In this document: in pieces, positions 8,896-18,300 of the stretch
Layout: every line of letters starts with the position of its first letter
Numbering within the stretch: the stretch's first letter is position 1
Source: HGM04593 sp045630965
GTDB lineage: Bacteria; Bacteroidota; Bacteroidia; Bacteroidales; Bacteroidaceae
DNA length: 64,000 bases
Direction of reading: 5' to 3'
Assembly: GCA_045630965.1 (NCBI GenBank)
Contig: JAZQTU010000005.1
Location: forward strand, 1-64,000
Program-made: the position numbers and the translations under genes
The notes under the pieces: generated by a model
The model's input: the letters and a program-made list of their open reading frames with translations, nothing else
What the model was told of the DNA's origin: nothing
Databases searched by the model: none

Positions 8896-10620
8896 ATGGG
8901 TCAGAAATGGAAATATGAACCTCTAACACATGAACAGAATGTGATAGCGAACACTCTGTCTGCAGAGCTGGATATCAGCCCTGTGCTTTGTGGTCTGCTT
9001 GTTAGACGAGGTGTTAATTCTGTTGCAGAAGCAAGAAATTTCTTCCGCCCAAAATTGAGCATGCTCCACAACCCGTTCCTTATGAACGATATGGATATTG
9101 CTGTAAAGCGCCTTAATAAGGCACTCGGAAAAAAAGAGCGCATACTTGTCTATGGCGACTACGATGTTGACGGCACAACAGCTGTGGCTCTTGTCTATAA
9201 GTTCCTGCAACAGTTTTCTTCAAATATCGACTACTATATCCCCGACCGCAACGAAGATGGTTACGGAATATCCAAAAGGGGGGTCGATTATGCTTACTCG
9301 ACAGATGTCAAGTTGATAATTGTTCTCGATTGCGGAATAAAAGCAGTTGAGGAAATTGCCTACGCCAAGTCGTTGGGCATTGACTTCATTGTCTGCGACC
9401 ACCACGTTCCCGACGAGGAATTGCCCTGTGCTGTAGCAATCCTCAACCCCAAACGTGCCGACTCGACATATCCTTGTCCTCACCTGTCGGGTTGTGGTGT
9501 CGGTTTCAAGTTCATGCAGGCGTTTGCGATAGATAACGGCATACCTGCCGACCAGCTATATCCATTGCTTGACCTTGTCGCTGTCAGCATAGCATCGGAT
9601 CTTGTGCCCATAATGGGCGAAAACCGCATACTTGCCTTTCATGGCATTAAACAAATAAACCATAATCCGAGTGTCGGTCTTAAAGCAATCATCAGTGTTT
9701 GCGGTTTGCAGGAGAAGGAGATTGCAATCAACGATATAATTTTCAAGATAGGCCCTCGTATCAATGCGTCGGGTCGCATACAGAAGGGTAAGGTCGCTGT
9801 TGACCTGCTGATAGAGAACAATCTCCGTGCGGCTCTTGAAATGAGCTATCAGATAAATGAGTTCAATGAAGCCCGTAAGGAACTTGACAAAAGCATGACA
9901 GAAGAGGCGAACACTATTGTAGCGGGCCTTGAAAGCTTTGATGAGCGCCGTGCCATTGTAATCTTCAACCCCGACTGGCATCGCGGTGTAATAGGTATAG
10001 TGGCATCGCGCCTGACCGAGGTGTATCATCGTCCGGCGGTTGTAATAACCTGTACAGGTGATATGGCGACAGGCTCGGCACGTTCTGTGACCGGTTTCGA
10101 CCTCTACAAGGCTATGGAGAGTTGTCGTGACCTGCTCGATAATTTCGGCGGACACACCTATGCCGCAGGCTTCTCGCTGAAGGTTGAGAATATCGAGGCC
10201 TTTGCAAAGCGTTTCGAGGAGTTTGTTTCGCAGAATATTCTTCCGGAGCAGACCGACCCTGTTATTGAGATTGATGCCGAAATAGGTTTCCATCAGATAA
10301 CACGCAAGTTCTTCAACGACCTCAAAAAGTTCGCTCCTCATGGGCCTGAGAATCCAAAGCCACTCTTCTGTACACGCAATGTGTGTGACTATGGTACGAG
10401 CAAGGTTGTTGGACGTCGTCAGGAACATATAAAACTTGAACTTGTAGATGATTTGTCAAACAAGGTGTTCAATGGAATTGCTTTCGGGCAAAGCCGTCAG
10501 GCCAAGTATATAAAATCCAAACAGTCATTCGATATCTGCTACACCCTTGAAGAGAATGCTTATAAACATGGGGATGTGCAGTTGCAGATAGAAAGTATAC
10601 ATACGAAACTAACAAGGTGA
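8896..10620 (+). CDS. recJ: Single-stranded-DNA-specific exonuclease RecJ
   Basis: RecJ is a 5'-to-3' ssDNA exonuclease of the DHH phosphoesterase superfamily used in recombination, mismatch and base-excision repair. The 574-residue protein has the normal length, the metal-binding motif DYDVDGT at 88-94, DHH at 168-170, the SGCGVGFKFMQ block, and the DHHA1-type GRINASGRI and SARSVTGFDLY/GGHTYAAGFS segments. ATG 8896 gives the usual N-terminus reaching the HEQNVIANTL helix. It is followed by recQ after only 4 bases, and recQ by cstA after 2 bases, so the three form one operon. RecJ and RecQ act together on stalled forks and gaps, so the pairing is functionally sensible. Confidence 0.96.
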   Translation: MGQKWKYEPLTHEQNVIANTLSAELDISPVLCGLLVRRGVNSVAEARNFFRPKLSMLHNPFLMNDMDIAVKRLNKALGKKERILVYGDYDVDGTTAVALVYKFLQQFSSNIDYYIPDRNEDGYGISKRGVDYAYSTDVKLIIVLDCGIKAVEEIAYAKSLGIDFIVCDHHVPDEELPCAVAILNPKRADSTYPCPHLSGCGVGFKFMQAFAIDNGIPADQLYPLLDLVAVSIASDLVPIMGENRILAFHGIKQINHNPSVGLKAIISVCGLQEKEIAINDIIFKIGPRINASGRIQKGKVAVDLLIENNLRAALEMSYQINEFNEARKELDKSMTEEANTIVAGLESFDERRAIVIFNPDWHRGVIGIVASRLTEVYHRPAVVITCTGDMATGSARSVTGFDLYKAMESCRDLLDNFGGHTYAAGFSLKVENIEAFAKRFEEFVSQNILPEQTDPVIEIDAEIGFHQITRKFFNDLKKFAPHGPENPKPLFCTRNVCDYGTSKVVGRRQEHIKLELVDDLSNKVFNGIAFGQSRQAKYIKSKQSFDICYTLEENAYKHGDVQLQIESIHTKLTR

Positions 10621-10624
10621 GAGT

Positions 10625-12535
10625 GTGAAGTACAGGGAAATCCTTAAGCGGTATTGGGGATACGACGATTTCCGTGGAATACAACGCGAAATAATCGAGA
10701 GCATAGGGGCCGGGCGTGATACGCTCGGTCTCATGCCTACTGGTGGTGGCAAGAGTATAGCTTTTCAGGTTCCGGCACTTGCTGTTGAAGGATTATGCAT
10801 TGTTGTGACACCGCTAATTGCTCTCATGAAGGATCAGGTGGCAAATTTGCGCAGTCGTGCGATAAAGGCAACTGCAATATATTCGGGAATGAAAAGTTCC
10901 GAAATTGTCACTGCACTTGAGAATTGTATCTTTGGCGATTATAAATTCCTATATATCTCTCCAGAACGCCTCTCTTCGGACCTCTTCCTTACAAAGATCA
11001 AAAAAATCAAAGTTAGTCTTATAACAGTTGACGAGGCGCATTGCATATCGCAATGGGGACATGACTTCCGTCCGGCCTATCGTAATATAGGTGAATTGCG
11101 TTCTCTTTTTCCGGGAGTACCTGTTCTTGCTCTTACAGCTACAGCAACCCCTGAGGTTGTAAAGGATGTTCAGCAGCAGCTGGGCTTTGCTGTTGAGAAC
11201 TGTTACAGTATGAGCTTTGAACGCAAGAATCTCGTATATGTAGTCCGTCACACCGAAAACAAGGCAAAGGAGTTGTTGCATATTTTGAACAATGTTCCGG
11301 GATCGGCTATCGTATATGCCTTGAACAGGCAAAAGACCAAGGAGGTTTGTGAATTTCTACTCTCTCATGGAATAACTGCTGAATATTATCATGCAGGTCT
11401 TGCTCCAGAAATAAAAGACCGGAGTGAAGAGGCCTGGAAAAGTGGTAGGGCGCGAGTCATGGTTTCTACCAATGCGTTTGGAATGGGTATTGACAAGCCC
11501 GATGTACGTCTTGTGGTACATGTTGACCTACCAAGTTCAATAGAGGCATATTTTCAGGAGGCCGGTCGTGCCGGTCGTGACGGAAATATGGCATATGCTG
11601 TCACTTTGTTCAGCCGTATCGACAAACAGGTCGTTTCCCGCCGTCTTAACGACAACTATCCTCCGCAGGATTTCATACGCGAAATATATGATGAAGTCTG
11701 CTACTATTACAGCATGGCTTTGGGTGATGGATTGAACTGTACATTTGAGTTCTCTTTGGGTGACTTCTGTAAAAAGTACCATCGTCCGATGTTGCAGACC
11801 GACAGTGCATTACGTCTGCTTACACGAATGGGATATATTGAATATGTGGAGGAAATGGAATACGCCTCACGTGTACGTTTTATTGTGGACAAGGATGCTC
11901 TTTACCGTTTCCGTGGTTTGCCAGCTGATTATGAATTGCTGGTAAATGCACTTTTGCGTAATTACAGTGGGCTGTTTACTGATTACGCATTCATTGACGA
12001 ACGTTATCTTTCAAGGATTACGAAACTGTCGCGTCATCGTATGTATGAGATACTCGTATCGTTGACAAATAAAGGACTTGTCGCTTATGCACCATCAAAA
12101 AAGTGCCCGATAATAACTTTTACTAGGCATCGTGTTCTTGGAAGTGAATTGCGTTTTACACGTGAAGCATATGACGAACGCAAGGCTGTATTTGGCGAGC
12201 GTATCAATGCAATGTTGCATTATGTTACAGACGAAACGCAATGTCGTAGTGCCTCATTACTGGCTTATTTTGGAGAGAAGCGTGCCAATAGTTGTGCCCG
12301 TTGTGATGTTTGCAGGTCGCAAAGTGCATCGCCGGTTGCGGAGCCTTTGTCTGCACGTGAGGCATTGCTATCATTGCTGGCCGATGGGGAACCTCATAAT
12401 GTTGTTGAACTTGATGCATTAAAGTTCCCTCGTGAAGTAATGAATTCTCTTTTACGCGATTTGTGTAATGAAGAGGTGATTGCTGTTGATGGAGAAAAAA
12501 TTTCTTTGAATAATATTGGAACAAAAGAAATATAA
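10625..12535 (+). CDS. recQ: ATP-dependent DNA helicase RecQ
   Basis: This superfamily 2, 3'-to-5' helicase has 636 residues. Visible motifs are the Q-motif region FRGIQREII, Walker A TGGGKS around 39-44, DEAH at 136-139, SATATP-type LTATATPEVV, and the helicase C-terminal block VSTNAFGMGIDKPDVR with QEAGRAGRDG. A cysteine cluster C557-x2-C560-x2-C563 late in the protein is likely part of the RQC zinc site; no HRDC domain follows, so this is a shorter RecQ form. The start is GTG 10625, the first possible start after an in-frame barrier and 4 bases beyond the recJ stop, suggesting translational coupling. It acts with RecJ in recombinational repair. Confidence 0.95.
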   Translation: MKYREILKRYWGYDDFRGIQREIIESIGAGRDTLGLMPTGGGKSIAFQVPALAVEGLCIVVTPLIALMKDQVANLRSRAIKATAIYSGMKSSEIVTALENCIFGDYKFLYISPERLSSDLFLTKIKKIKVSLITVDEAHCISQWGHDFRPAYRNIGELRSLFPGVPVLALTATATPEVVKDVQQQLGFAVENCYSMSFERKNLVYVVRHTENKAKELLHILNNVPGSAIVYALNRQKTKEVCEFLLSHGITAEYYHAGLAPEIKDRSEEAWKSGRARVMVSTNAFGMGIDKPDVRLVVHVDLPSSIEAYFQEAGRAGRDGNMAYAVTLFSRIDKQVVSRRLNDNYPPQDFIREIYDEVCYYYSMALGDGLNCTFEFSLGDFCKKYHRPMLQTDSALRLLTRMGYIEYVEEMEYASRVRFIVDKDALYRFRGLPADYELLVNALLRNYSGLFTDYAFIDERYLSRITKLSRHRMYEILVSLTNKGLVAYAPSKKCPIITFTRHRVLGSELRFTREAYDERKAVFGERINAMLHYVTDETQCRSASLLAYFGEKRANSCARCDVCRSQSASPVAEPLSAREALLSLLADGEPHNVVELDALKFPREVMNSLLRDLCNEEVIAVDGEKISLNNIGTKEI

Positions 12536-12537
12536 CT

Positions 12538-13995
12538 ATGATAACATTTATTTTATGCCTTTTGGCACTTGTTACCTCCTATTTTACCTACGGTAAATAT
12601 CTTGAAAAGACCTGCGAAATTAATCCCGCCAATCCGGTTCCTTCGCAGACAATGTATGATGGCGTCGATTATTTGCCTATGCCGCGCTGGAAGGTTTTTC
12701 TCATCCAGTTGCTCAATATTGCAGGACTTGGACCAATCTTCGGTGCCTTGCTTGGTGCAGCCTACGGCCCTGTCGCTTTCCTGTGGATAACACTTGGCGG
12801 AATATTCATGGGTGCTATGCACGACTTTGTCGCAGGAGTAATATCCTTGAAAAACAATGGATTAAGCCTTCCCGAAATAATAGGCAAATATTTGGGTAAT
12901 GGGACAAGAATATTCATGAGGGTTTTCTCTGTTCTTCTTATGGTGCTTGTCGGTGCAGTTTTTATGTCGCAGCCAGCAGAACTTATAGCATCAAATATTT
13001 CAATCCCTTCATTTGAAGTTGTAGCGTTTGATAATGTAACATGGGAACTATTTGCTGTATTGGCGGTGATACTTGTATATTATATTCTGGCTACGTTGTT
13101 GCCAATAGATAAAATTATAGGTCGTTTTTATCCAATATTTGGTGTTGCGTTGCTTATAATGGCATTCAGTATCCTTTTTGTTCTTTTTACGCAGAGTGAT
13201 GTATATACAATTCCAGAACTGACTTCGTTGAGCAATGGAATTGCCAATCCTGATAAATTCCCTATTGTTCCTATGCTCTTTACTACCATAGCATGTGGGG
13301 CATTATCGGGTTTCCATGCTACTCAATCGCCAATGATGGCGCGTTGCATGACATCAGAAGGACAGGCACGAAGCATATTTTATGGTGCAATGATTGCAGA
13401 AAGTATCATTGCATTGATTTGGGCAGCTATCGGTATGGCATTCTGGGGCGGCGTTGAAGGTCTTAATACTGCTATAGCAGAGTATGGTGGAAGTGCTGCT
13501 AAACTTGTTGATGTAATAACCGAGACAACTCTTGGTAAAGGTATTGCAACATGTGTTCTTGTTGGAGTTGTCGGCTGTGCGGTGACATCGGGTGATACAG
13601 CTTTCCGTTGTGCAAGGCTTATCGTATCTGACATGTTCAGTATAAGCCAGAAGGGGCTGTTGAAAAGAATTTGGGTGTCGTTGCCACTGTTTGCTGTTGC
13701 GCTTTTCATAATATTTGCTCTTCCGTTTCAGACAATATGGAGCTATTTTGCATGGTGTAACCAAACATTGGCAGTGCTTACATTGTGGTGCATAACAGTA
13801 TATCTTTATAGTAACAGGAAACCAATAACCATTGGTGCTTTGCCGGCATTGGTGATGACGTATGTGTGTTCGTCATATATATTCATCTCTCCGATGATGT
13901 TCAGCATGAAGAATCGTTTGCTGGCATATCTTCTTGGAGGTCTCTTGACGCTTGTCATAGCTGTAGGCGTCTACTTCAAGGCTCGTAAAAAGTAG
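12538..13995 (+). CDS. cstA: Carbon starvation protein CstA family transporter
   Basis: The 485-residue polytopic inner-membrane protein belongs to the CstA/BtsT family, whose characterised enterobacterial members transport peptides or pyruvate. It is shorter than the roughly 700-residue E. coli protein but normal for the compact form seen in anaerobes. Family blocks visible are the first helix with SYFTYGKYLE, the conserved PxFGALLGAAYGPVAFLWI segment, GAMHDFVAG, and CGALSGFHATQSPMMARC near residue 250; I count about 12 hydrophobic helices. It starts 2 bases after the recQ stop and ends the recJ-recQ-cstA unit. The link to repair genes is probably only co-transcription. Substrate is unknown; pyruvate or peptides are the reasonable candidates. 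Confidence 0.9.
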   Translation: MITFILCLLALVTSYFTYGKYLEKTCEINPANPVPSQTMYDGVDYLPMPRWKVFLIQLLNIAGLGPIFGALLGAAYGPVAFLWITLGGIFMGAMHDFVAGVISLKNNGLSLPEIIGKYLGNGTRIFMRVFSVLLMVLVGAVFMSQPAELIASNISIPSFEVVAFDNVTWELFAVLAVILVYYILATLLPIDKIIGRFYPIFGVALLIMAFSILFVLFTQSDVYTIPELTSLSNGIANPDKFPIVPMLFTTIACGALSGFHATQSPMMARCMTSEGQARSIFYGAMIAESIIALIWAAIGMAFWGGVEGLNTAIAEYGGSAAKLVDVITETTLGKGIATCVLVGVVGCAVTSGDTAFRCARLIVSDMFSISQKGLLKRIWVSLPLFAVALFIIFALPFQTIWSYFAWCNQTLAVLTLWCITVYLYSNRKPITIGALPALVMTYVCSSYIFISPMMFSMKNRLLAYLLGGLLTLVIAVGVYFKARKK

Positions 13996-14003
13996 AGTAG
14001 CCC

Positions 14004-14052
14004 GGGATAAAAAATAAATGACAGCTACAGGCTGTCATTTATTTTTTATCCC
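14004..14052. terminator. Bidirectional terminator after cstA
   Basis: A 22-bp perfect stem (14004-14025 with 14031-14052) with a 5-nt loop and A/T-rich outer arms, serving cstA (+) and the convergent oxidoreductase-like gene (-). The TAA stop of the minus-strand gene lies inside the right arm. Confidence 0.92.
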
Positions 14053-15230
14053 CATTTTCCTCTTGTGAAATCCGGAATTTCAATTGGAATACCACCGTTT
14101 TTTGATGATATGTCGGTCAGTTCTACAAGACAACTCCATTCAGCGGCGTCATATACATCCATGTCCAATGGGAGTCCGTTACGCAGACAATGTATAAGAC
14201 GGCAGTCCATGGCATAGTCAATCCAGCGCCTGCCACAAAGTTCCATACCGCGTTTCTTGTACTCTGCAACGAACGGATGGCGGTGCTTTTCAAGAATTCT
14301 GCAACACTCTTCACCGGTGATAACGTTGTCGCTCTCAGGTGTGAATGCAAAATGCTCTGTTGGGTATTTTTGTGCAAATCCTTCAGTTCCACTTATTAGG
14401 AATGAACGGCTGTATGGTCGTGGTAAGGAGATGCAGTGCTGCACAAGAATGGTTTTCCCTTTTTCTGTTGTTATCAGCGAACTGTTCATGCTACCGTTAA
14501 GTCCGTTGTTTTCTCCTACACGTTTTGATGATATTGAGACAATGCTCTTCATTCTGTCTCCTCGGTGTATGTTCATAGTCTGGGCTATTGGCCCTAAACC
14601 ATGTGTCGGGTAGGGGTTACCGTTATGGCTGTTCATGAAATCAACTTGCCAATTGCTCCATTTGCGTCCTCCGTCATCATTTGATGCAATACGTTCACGC
14701 AGGTCGTGCAGATATGATCCTTCGCAGTGTATTATTTCGCCAAGAAGCCCCTGTTGTACCATGTTTATGGTGCAGAGTTCGAACTCGTCATAGCAACAGT
14801 TTTCCAGCATTATACAATGCTTGCGAGTTGTTTCTGCAGTGTCAACCAATCTCCAACAGTCGGATATTGTTGTTGCCGCAGGCACTTCGGTTGCTGCATG
14901 CTTGCCACATTGCATGGCGTATACTGCAATGTCTGCATGGCTTGCCCAATCGGTACATATATATATAAGGTCAATATCCTGCATTTCGCAAAGCTCTTTC
15001 CAACCATTCTCTCCACAGAATATGGTTGGCTTTTCTGCACCGTACTCTTCAATAATTGCAGACGCTTCATTTATGTTTTCCTCAACAAGGTCGCACAAGG
15101 CTACAATTCTGCATCCTTCAATGTGCATCATGCGGTGTACAGCGCGTTTTGCACGTACACCAAGGCCCACAAAGCCAATGCGTACACATTCAATGGGAGC
15201 GCATCTCAAATTCAATACGCTATCTTGCAT
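14046..15230 (-). CDS. Gfo/Idh/MocA family protein, GH109-like (candidate alpha-N-acetylgalactosaminidase)
   Basis: The protein has an N-terminal Rossmann fold (RIGFVGLGVRAKRAV) and the diagnostic blocks of family GH109: EVPAATTISDCW, ENCCYDEFEL, and YPTHGLGPIAQTMNIHRGDR. GH109 enzymes hydrolyse terminal alpha-GalNAc by an NAD-dependent oxidation-elimination mechanism; blood-group A antigen and mucin core GalNAc are known substrates of the family. Unlike many members it has no obvious signal peptide or lipobox, so it may act in the cytoplasm or on imported sugars. I selected ATG 15230 (MQDSVLNLRC): upstream ATG 15254 would lie at the predicted transcription start, about 6 bases after the -7 element. 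Plain oxidoreductase activity is the alternative. Confidence 0.8.
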   Translation of the reverse strand: MQDSVLNLRCAPIECVRIGFVGLGVRAKRAVHRMMHIEGCRIVALCDLVEENINEASAIIEEYGAEKPTIFCGENGWKELCEMQDIDLIYICTDWASHADIAVYAMQCGKHAATEVPAATTISDCWRLVDTAETTRKHCIMLENCCYDEFELCTINMVQQGLLGEIIHCEGSYLHDLRERIASNDDGGRKWSNWQVDFMNSHNGNPYPTHGLGPIAQTMNIHRGDRMKSIVSISSKRVGENNGLNGSMNSSLITTEKGKTILVQHCISLPRPYSRSFLISGTEGFAQKYPTEHFAFTPESDNVITGEECCRILEKHRHPFVAEYKKRGMELCGRRWIDYAMDCRLIHCLRNGLPLDMDVYDAAEWSCLVELTDISSKNGGIPIEIPDFTRGKWG

Positions 15231-15259
15231 TATGTTTTCTGCCTCCTTGTTCATAGATA

Positions 15260-15290
15260 CAAATGTACAATCCAAAAAAATAAGGCGCAA
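15260..15290 (-). promoter_or_regulatory. Promoter of the GH109-like gene
   Basis: On the minus strand TTG (15290-15288), exactly 20 bp, then TACATTTG (15267-15260) gives a perfect Bacteroidetes TTG/TAnnTTTG promoter. The -33 TTG lies inside the terminator stem of the upstream GH2 gene. Confidence 0.75.
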
Positions 15291-15308
15291 GTTTGCGCCT
15301 TATTTTTT
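15275..15308 (-). terminator. Terminator of the GH2 gene
   Basis: A 16-bp perfect stem (15275-15290 with 15293-15308) around a 2-nt centre, ending in T-runs on both strands, begins 21 bases after the GH2 stop on the minus strand. Confidence 0.85.
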
Positions 15309-15328
15309 GAAATCTATTTGGTTTTTTA

Positions 15329-18300
15329 TCATTTCTTTACAGGAGAGATTCTCAGTTTGTAGTTCATCTCCTTGTTTGGAACACAGTATTTAGGCATTGT
15401 ACCTACGTCGTGACCACAAGATGCATTACCGATACCTCTCATCCATGCATCAAGGTGCAATACTGTGTATGGACGGTTCTCCATTTCCCAATAGTGCTGT
15501 GCATTCATCAGGTCTTCGTCTGTGTAAGGGAGAGCCGAGAAGCTAACGTTGCCTTCAGTCTCAATCTTGATACCGTTGCCCAAAGAGTCGGTCATCACAA
15601 GCTCACGCAATCCCTCGCGGCTACCGCTGCTCTGTGGCTTCACATAAGGCGCAGCCATGCTGCCGTCAGCCTTTGCGTTGTAACGTCCTACAACCACACC
15701 GTCCATGCGGTCAACTGTATTCTCCCAAGGACCATAAGCATAATAGCTGATGTTTTCAAAAGATTTGTCAATACCGCAAACCAAACCAGCTCGGCGCAAG
15801 TCACCGTTCTTTGGAATGAATTTTGCTTCAACATCTACAATTCCCTGTGGATATACGATGTAGTCAATCTCTGTATCACAAAGTGAGCCGCGGCGTATGG
15901 TCTTTACTACAGTGTTGCCATTCTCTTCTACAACTTTTATTTCACCATTTGCTTCAACGCCGTTGGTTGTGTCTGTATAACGGTCATTCTCAATCCAACG
16001 GTGGTTGTCGTACAAGAAGCCCTGGCCCTCTGCAATGATATTCTTGCCGTTGAATGCAAGTGATGTCAACTGCACTGTCTCTGCATCAAATTTCACCTGT
16101 ACCTTGTCATTACCAATGGTTACTTCGTGAAGTGATGATGTGCTTGCAAGAGGTGCGCCTTTTGACTTAATTACCGCAAGTGGTCCACGTTCTGAAATCA
16201 TGAACTGCTGTATAGCAACTTCATGTCCTGCCGGAGCGTATGATTGTGCTTCTCTGTGCTCTATACGTACAGTTAACAGTAATTCGTCACCGTTTTTCTG
16301 TATCTTTTCAATATTGGTAGCCTTCTTGGTTGTTACCCAAGTTTTTCCACTCTTGCCTGGAGCTACAGAAGGAGCCTTTGTCTTGCCTGTGTAAATTATC
16401 TTTCCGTTCTTTACAACATCGTATACAATGTCAAACTCATTGAGGTTGGTGAAGTTGTATTTGTTCTTTATTTCCAGAGTAGCAATGCCGTATTCTGTAT
16501 TGATTTCAGGCATTGTTATCTCTACAAACTGATGAGCAGCCTTGACCTCCTTTAATTTTGCACTCTCCTCACGTGTAGGAGGTATAACGCCGTTAGAGCA
16601 GAAGTTACCCTGGTGAGGACCTGGATAATCATATCCTGTATGTATGCGATATACACCCTCTTTCATCTCCTGTGGGTCATATATAGCCTGGTCAACCCAA
16701 TCCCAGATACAGCCACCGATGCATGAGTTCGAAGCCTCAATCTTCTGCCAGTATTCTTTGAGGTTACCAATGGCGTTACCCATAGCATGTGCATATTCGC
16801 AGATGAACATAGGTTTGTCAAGGTCGTTGGTGTTTTCGTCCATCCAAGCCTGTCCTGGGTACATCTTTGAGTAGAAGTCACTGAATCGTCCGCCACCATA
16901 ATTGCCGCTAGAACGTGTTCCTTCGTAGTGTACAGGACGGCTGTCAAGACGTTTGGCCTCGTCGTAGCAAGGACCGAAGTTGTTTCCGTTGCCGGCTTCG
17001 TTACCCAAGCTCCACATTATCACACTTGCATGGTTGCGGTCGCGCATTACCATTCGGTTGATACGGTCTACGAATGCAGGAACCCATGATTCGCGGTCCG
17101 AAAGGCTCTGGTTTGCATGGTTCTCAAGGTCAGCTTCGTCGCAGCAGTACAAACCATAGTAGTCGAACATTGCATACATCTTTGCAGCGTTGGGGTAGTG
17201 GCTGGTGCGTATTGTGTTGATATTGTTCTGCTTCATTAAGAAAATATCCTGCAACATTGATTCTGTTGTAACGGCACGGCCATATACCGGGTGAGTATCA
17301 TGGCGGTTAACTCCCTTGAAGAATACGCGCTCGCCGTTGATGTATACAAGTGAATTCTTTATAACAATTTCACGTACACCATATTTTGTAGAGAATGCCA
17401 TCTCCTCATTGCCATTATCATCGAGCTGTGTGATACGTACTGTATAAAGGTATGGCTTTTCTGCATTCCATAGCTTGACATTGTCAATAGTCAACTTCAT
17501 GTCGCCGCTAAGCGAAACAACCTTTGCAGCAGTATTGAGCTTCAAAGAATCACTCTGTATAAATCTGCCGTCAGCTGTATAAACCGCAGCAACTATTGTT
17601 TTCTTGCCCGGCTCAAAATCTCTGTTGTCAAGTTCTATGTTTATGTTCAAGTCGGCACTCCACTTGTCATCAGACAATTTGCTTGTGATATAGTGGTCAC
17701 GTACTGATGCCTTAGGAACGTTATAAAGATATACATCGCGGAAAATACCACTCATGCGGAACATGTCCTGACACTCAAGATATGAACCGTCGCTCCAACG
17801 GAATACCTGTACTGCAAGTTTGTTCTCGCCTTTCTTGAGGTGGTTGGTGATGTCAAATTCTGCTACATTGTTGGCACCCTGTGTATAGCCTACATACTCG
17901 CCGTTGAGCCATACGAATGCTGCTGAATATATACCTCCGAAGTGAATGAAAGTACGTCTTCCGTCCCAATTTTCGGGAACTTCAAATGTGCGTACATAAG
18001 AACCTACAGGGTTGATACCATAATTCTTTCCGCCATCATTGAAACCTGGACGTGCCTTGATGAATGGAGGTGTGTTTGCGTGTGGGTACTCTACATTGTT
18101 ATAAATAGGTTTGTCATATCCCAACATTTCCCAGTTTGACGGAACTGGAATCTCATCCCAACCGTCAACGTTGTATCCCATTTCATAGAAGTCAAGCGGA
18201 CGCTGCGAAGGCTCGCTTACAAGGTTGAACTTCCATGTGCCGTTCAAGCTCTGGTAGCGGCTGTTGATAGGCTCTGTCCATGGTGTTGCATAGTATTCAG

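Noticed and set aside
9556..10428. A 290-codon open frame on the minus strand inside recJ
   Set aside because: recJ is a clear conserved gene on the plus strand; the antisense frame has no recognisable family, no promoter and unlikely composition (many Cys, Arg, Thr). Similar antisense frames within the GH20-GH33, GH31 and pst genes were dismissed for the same reason.
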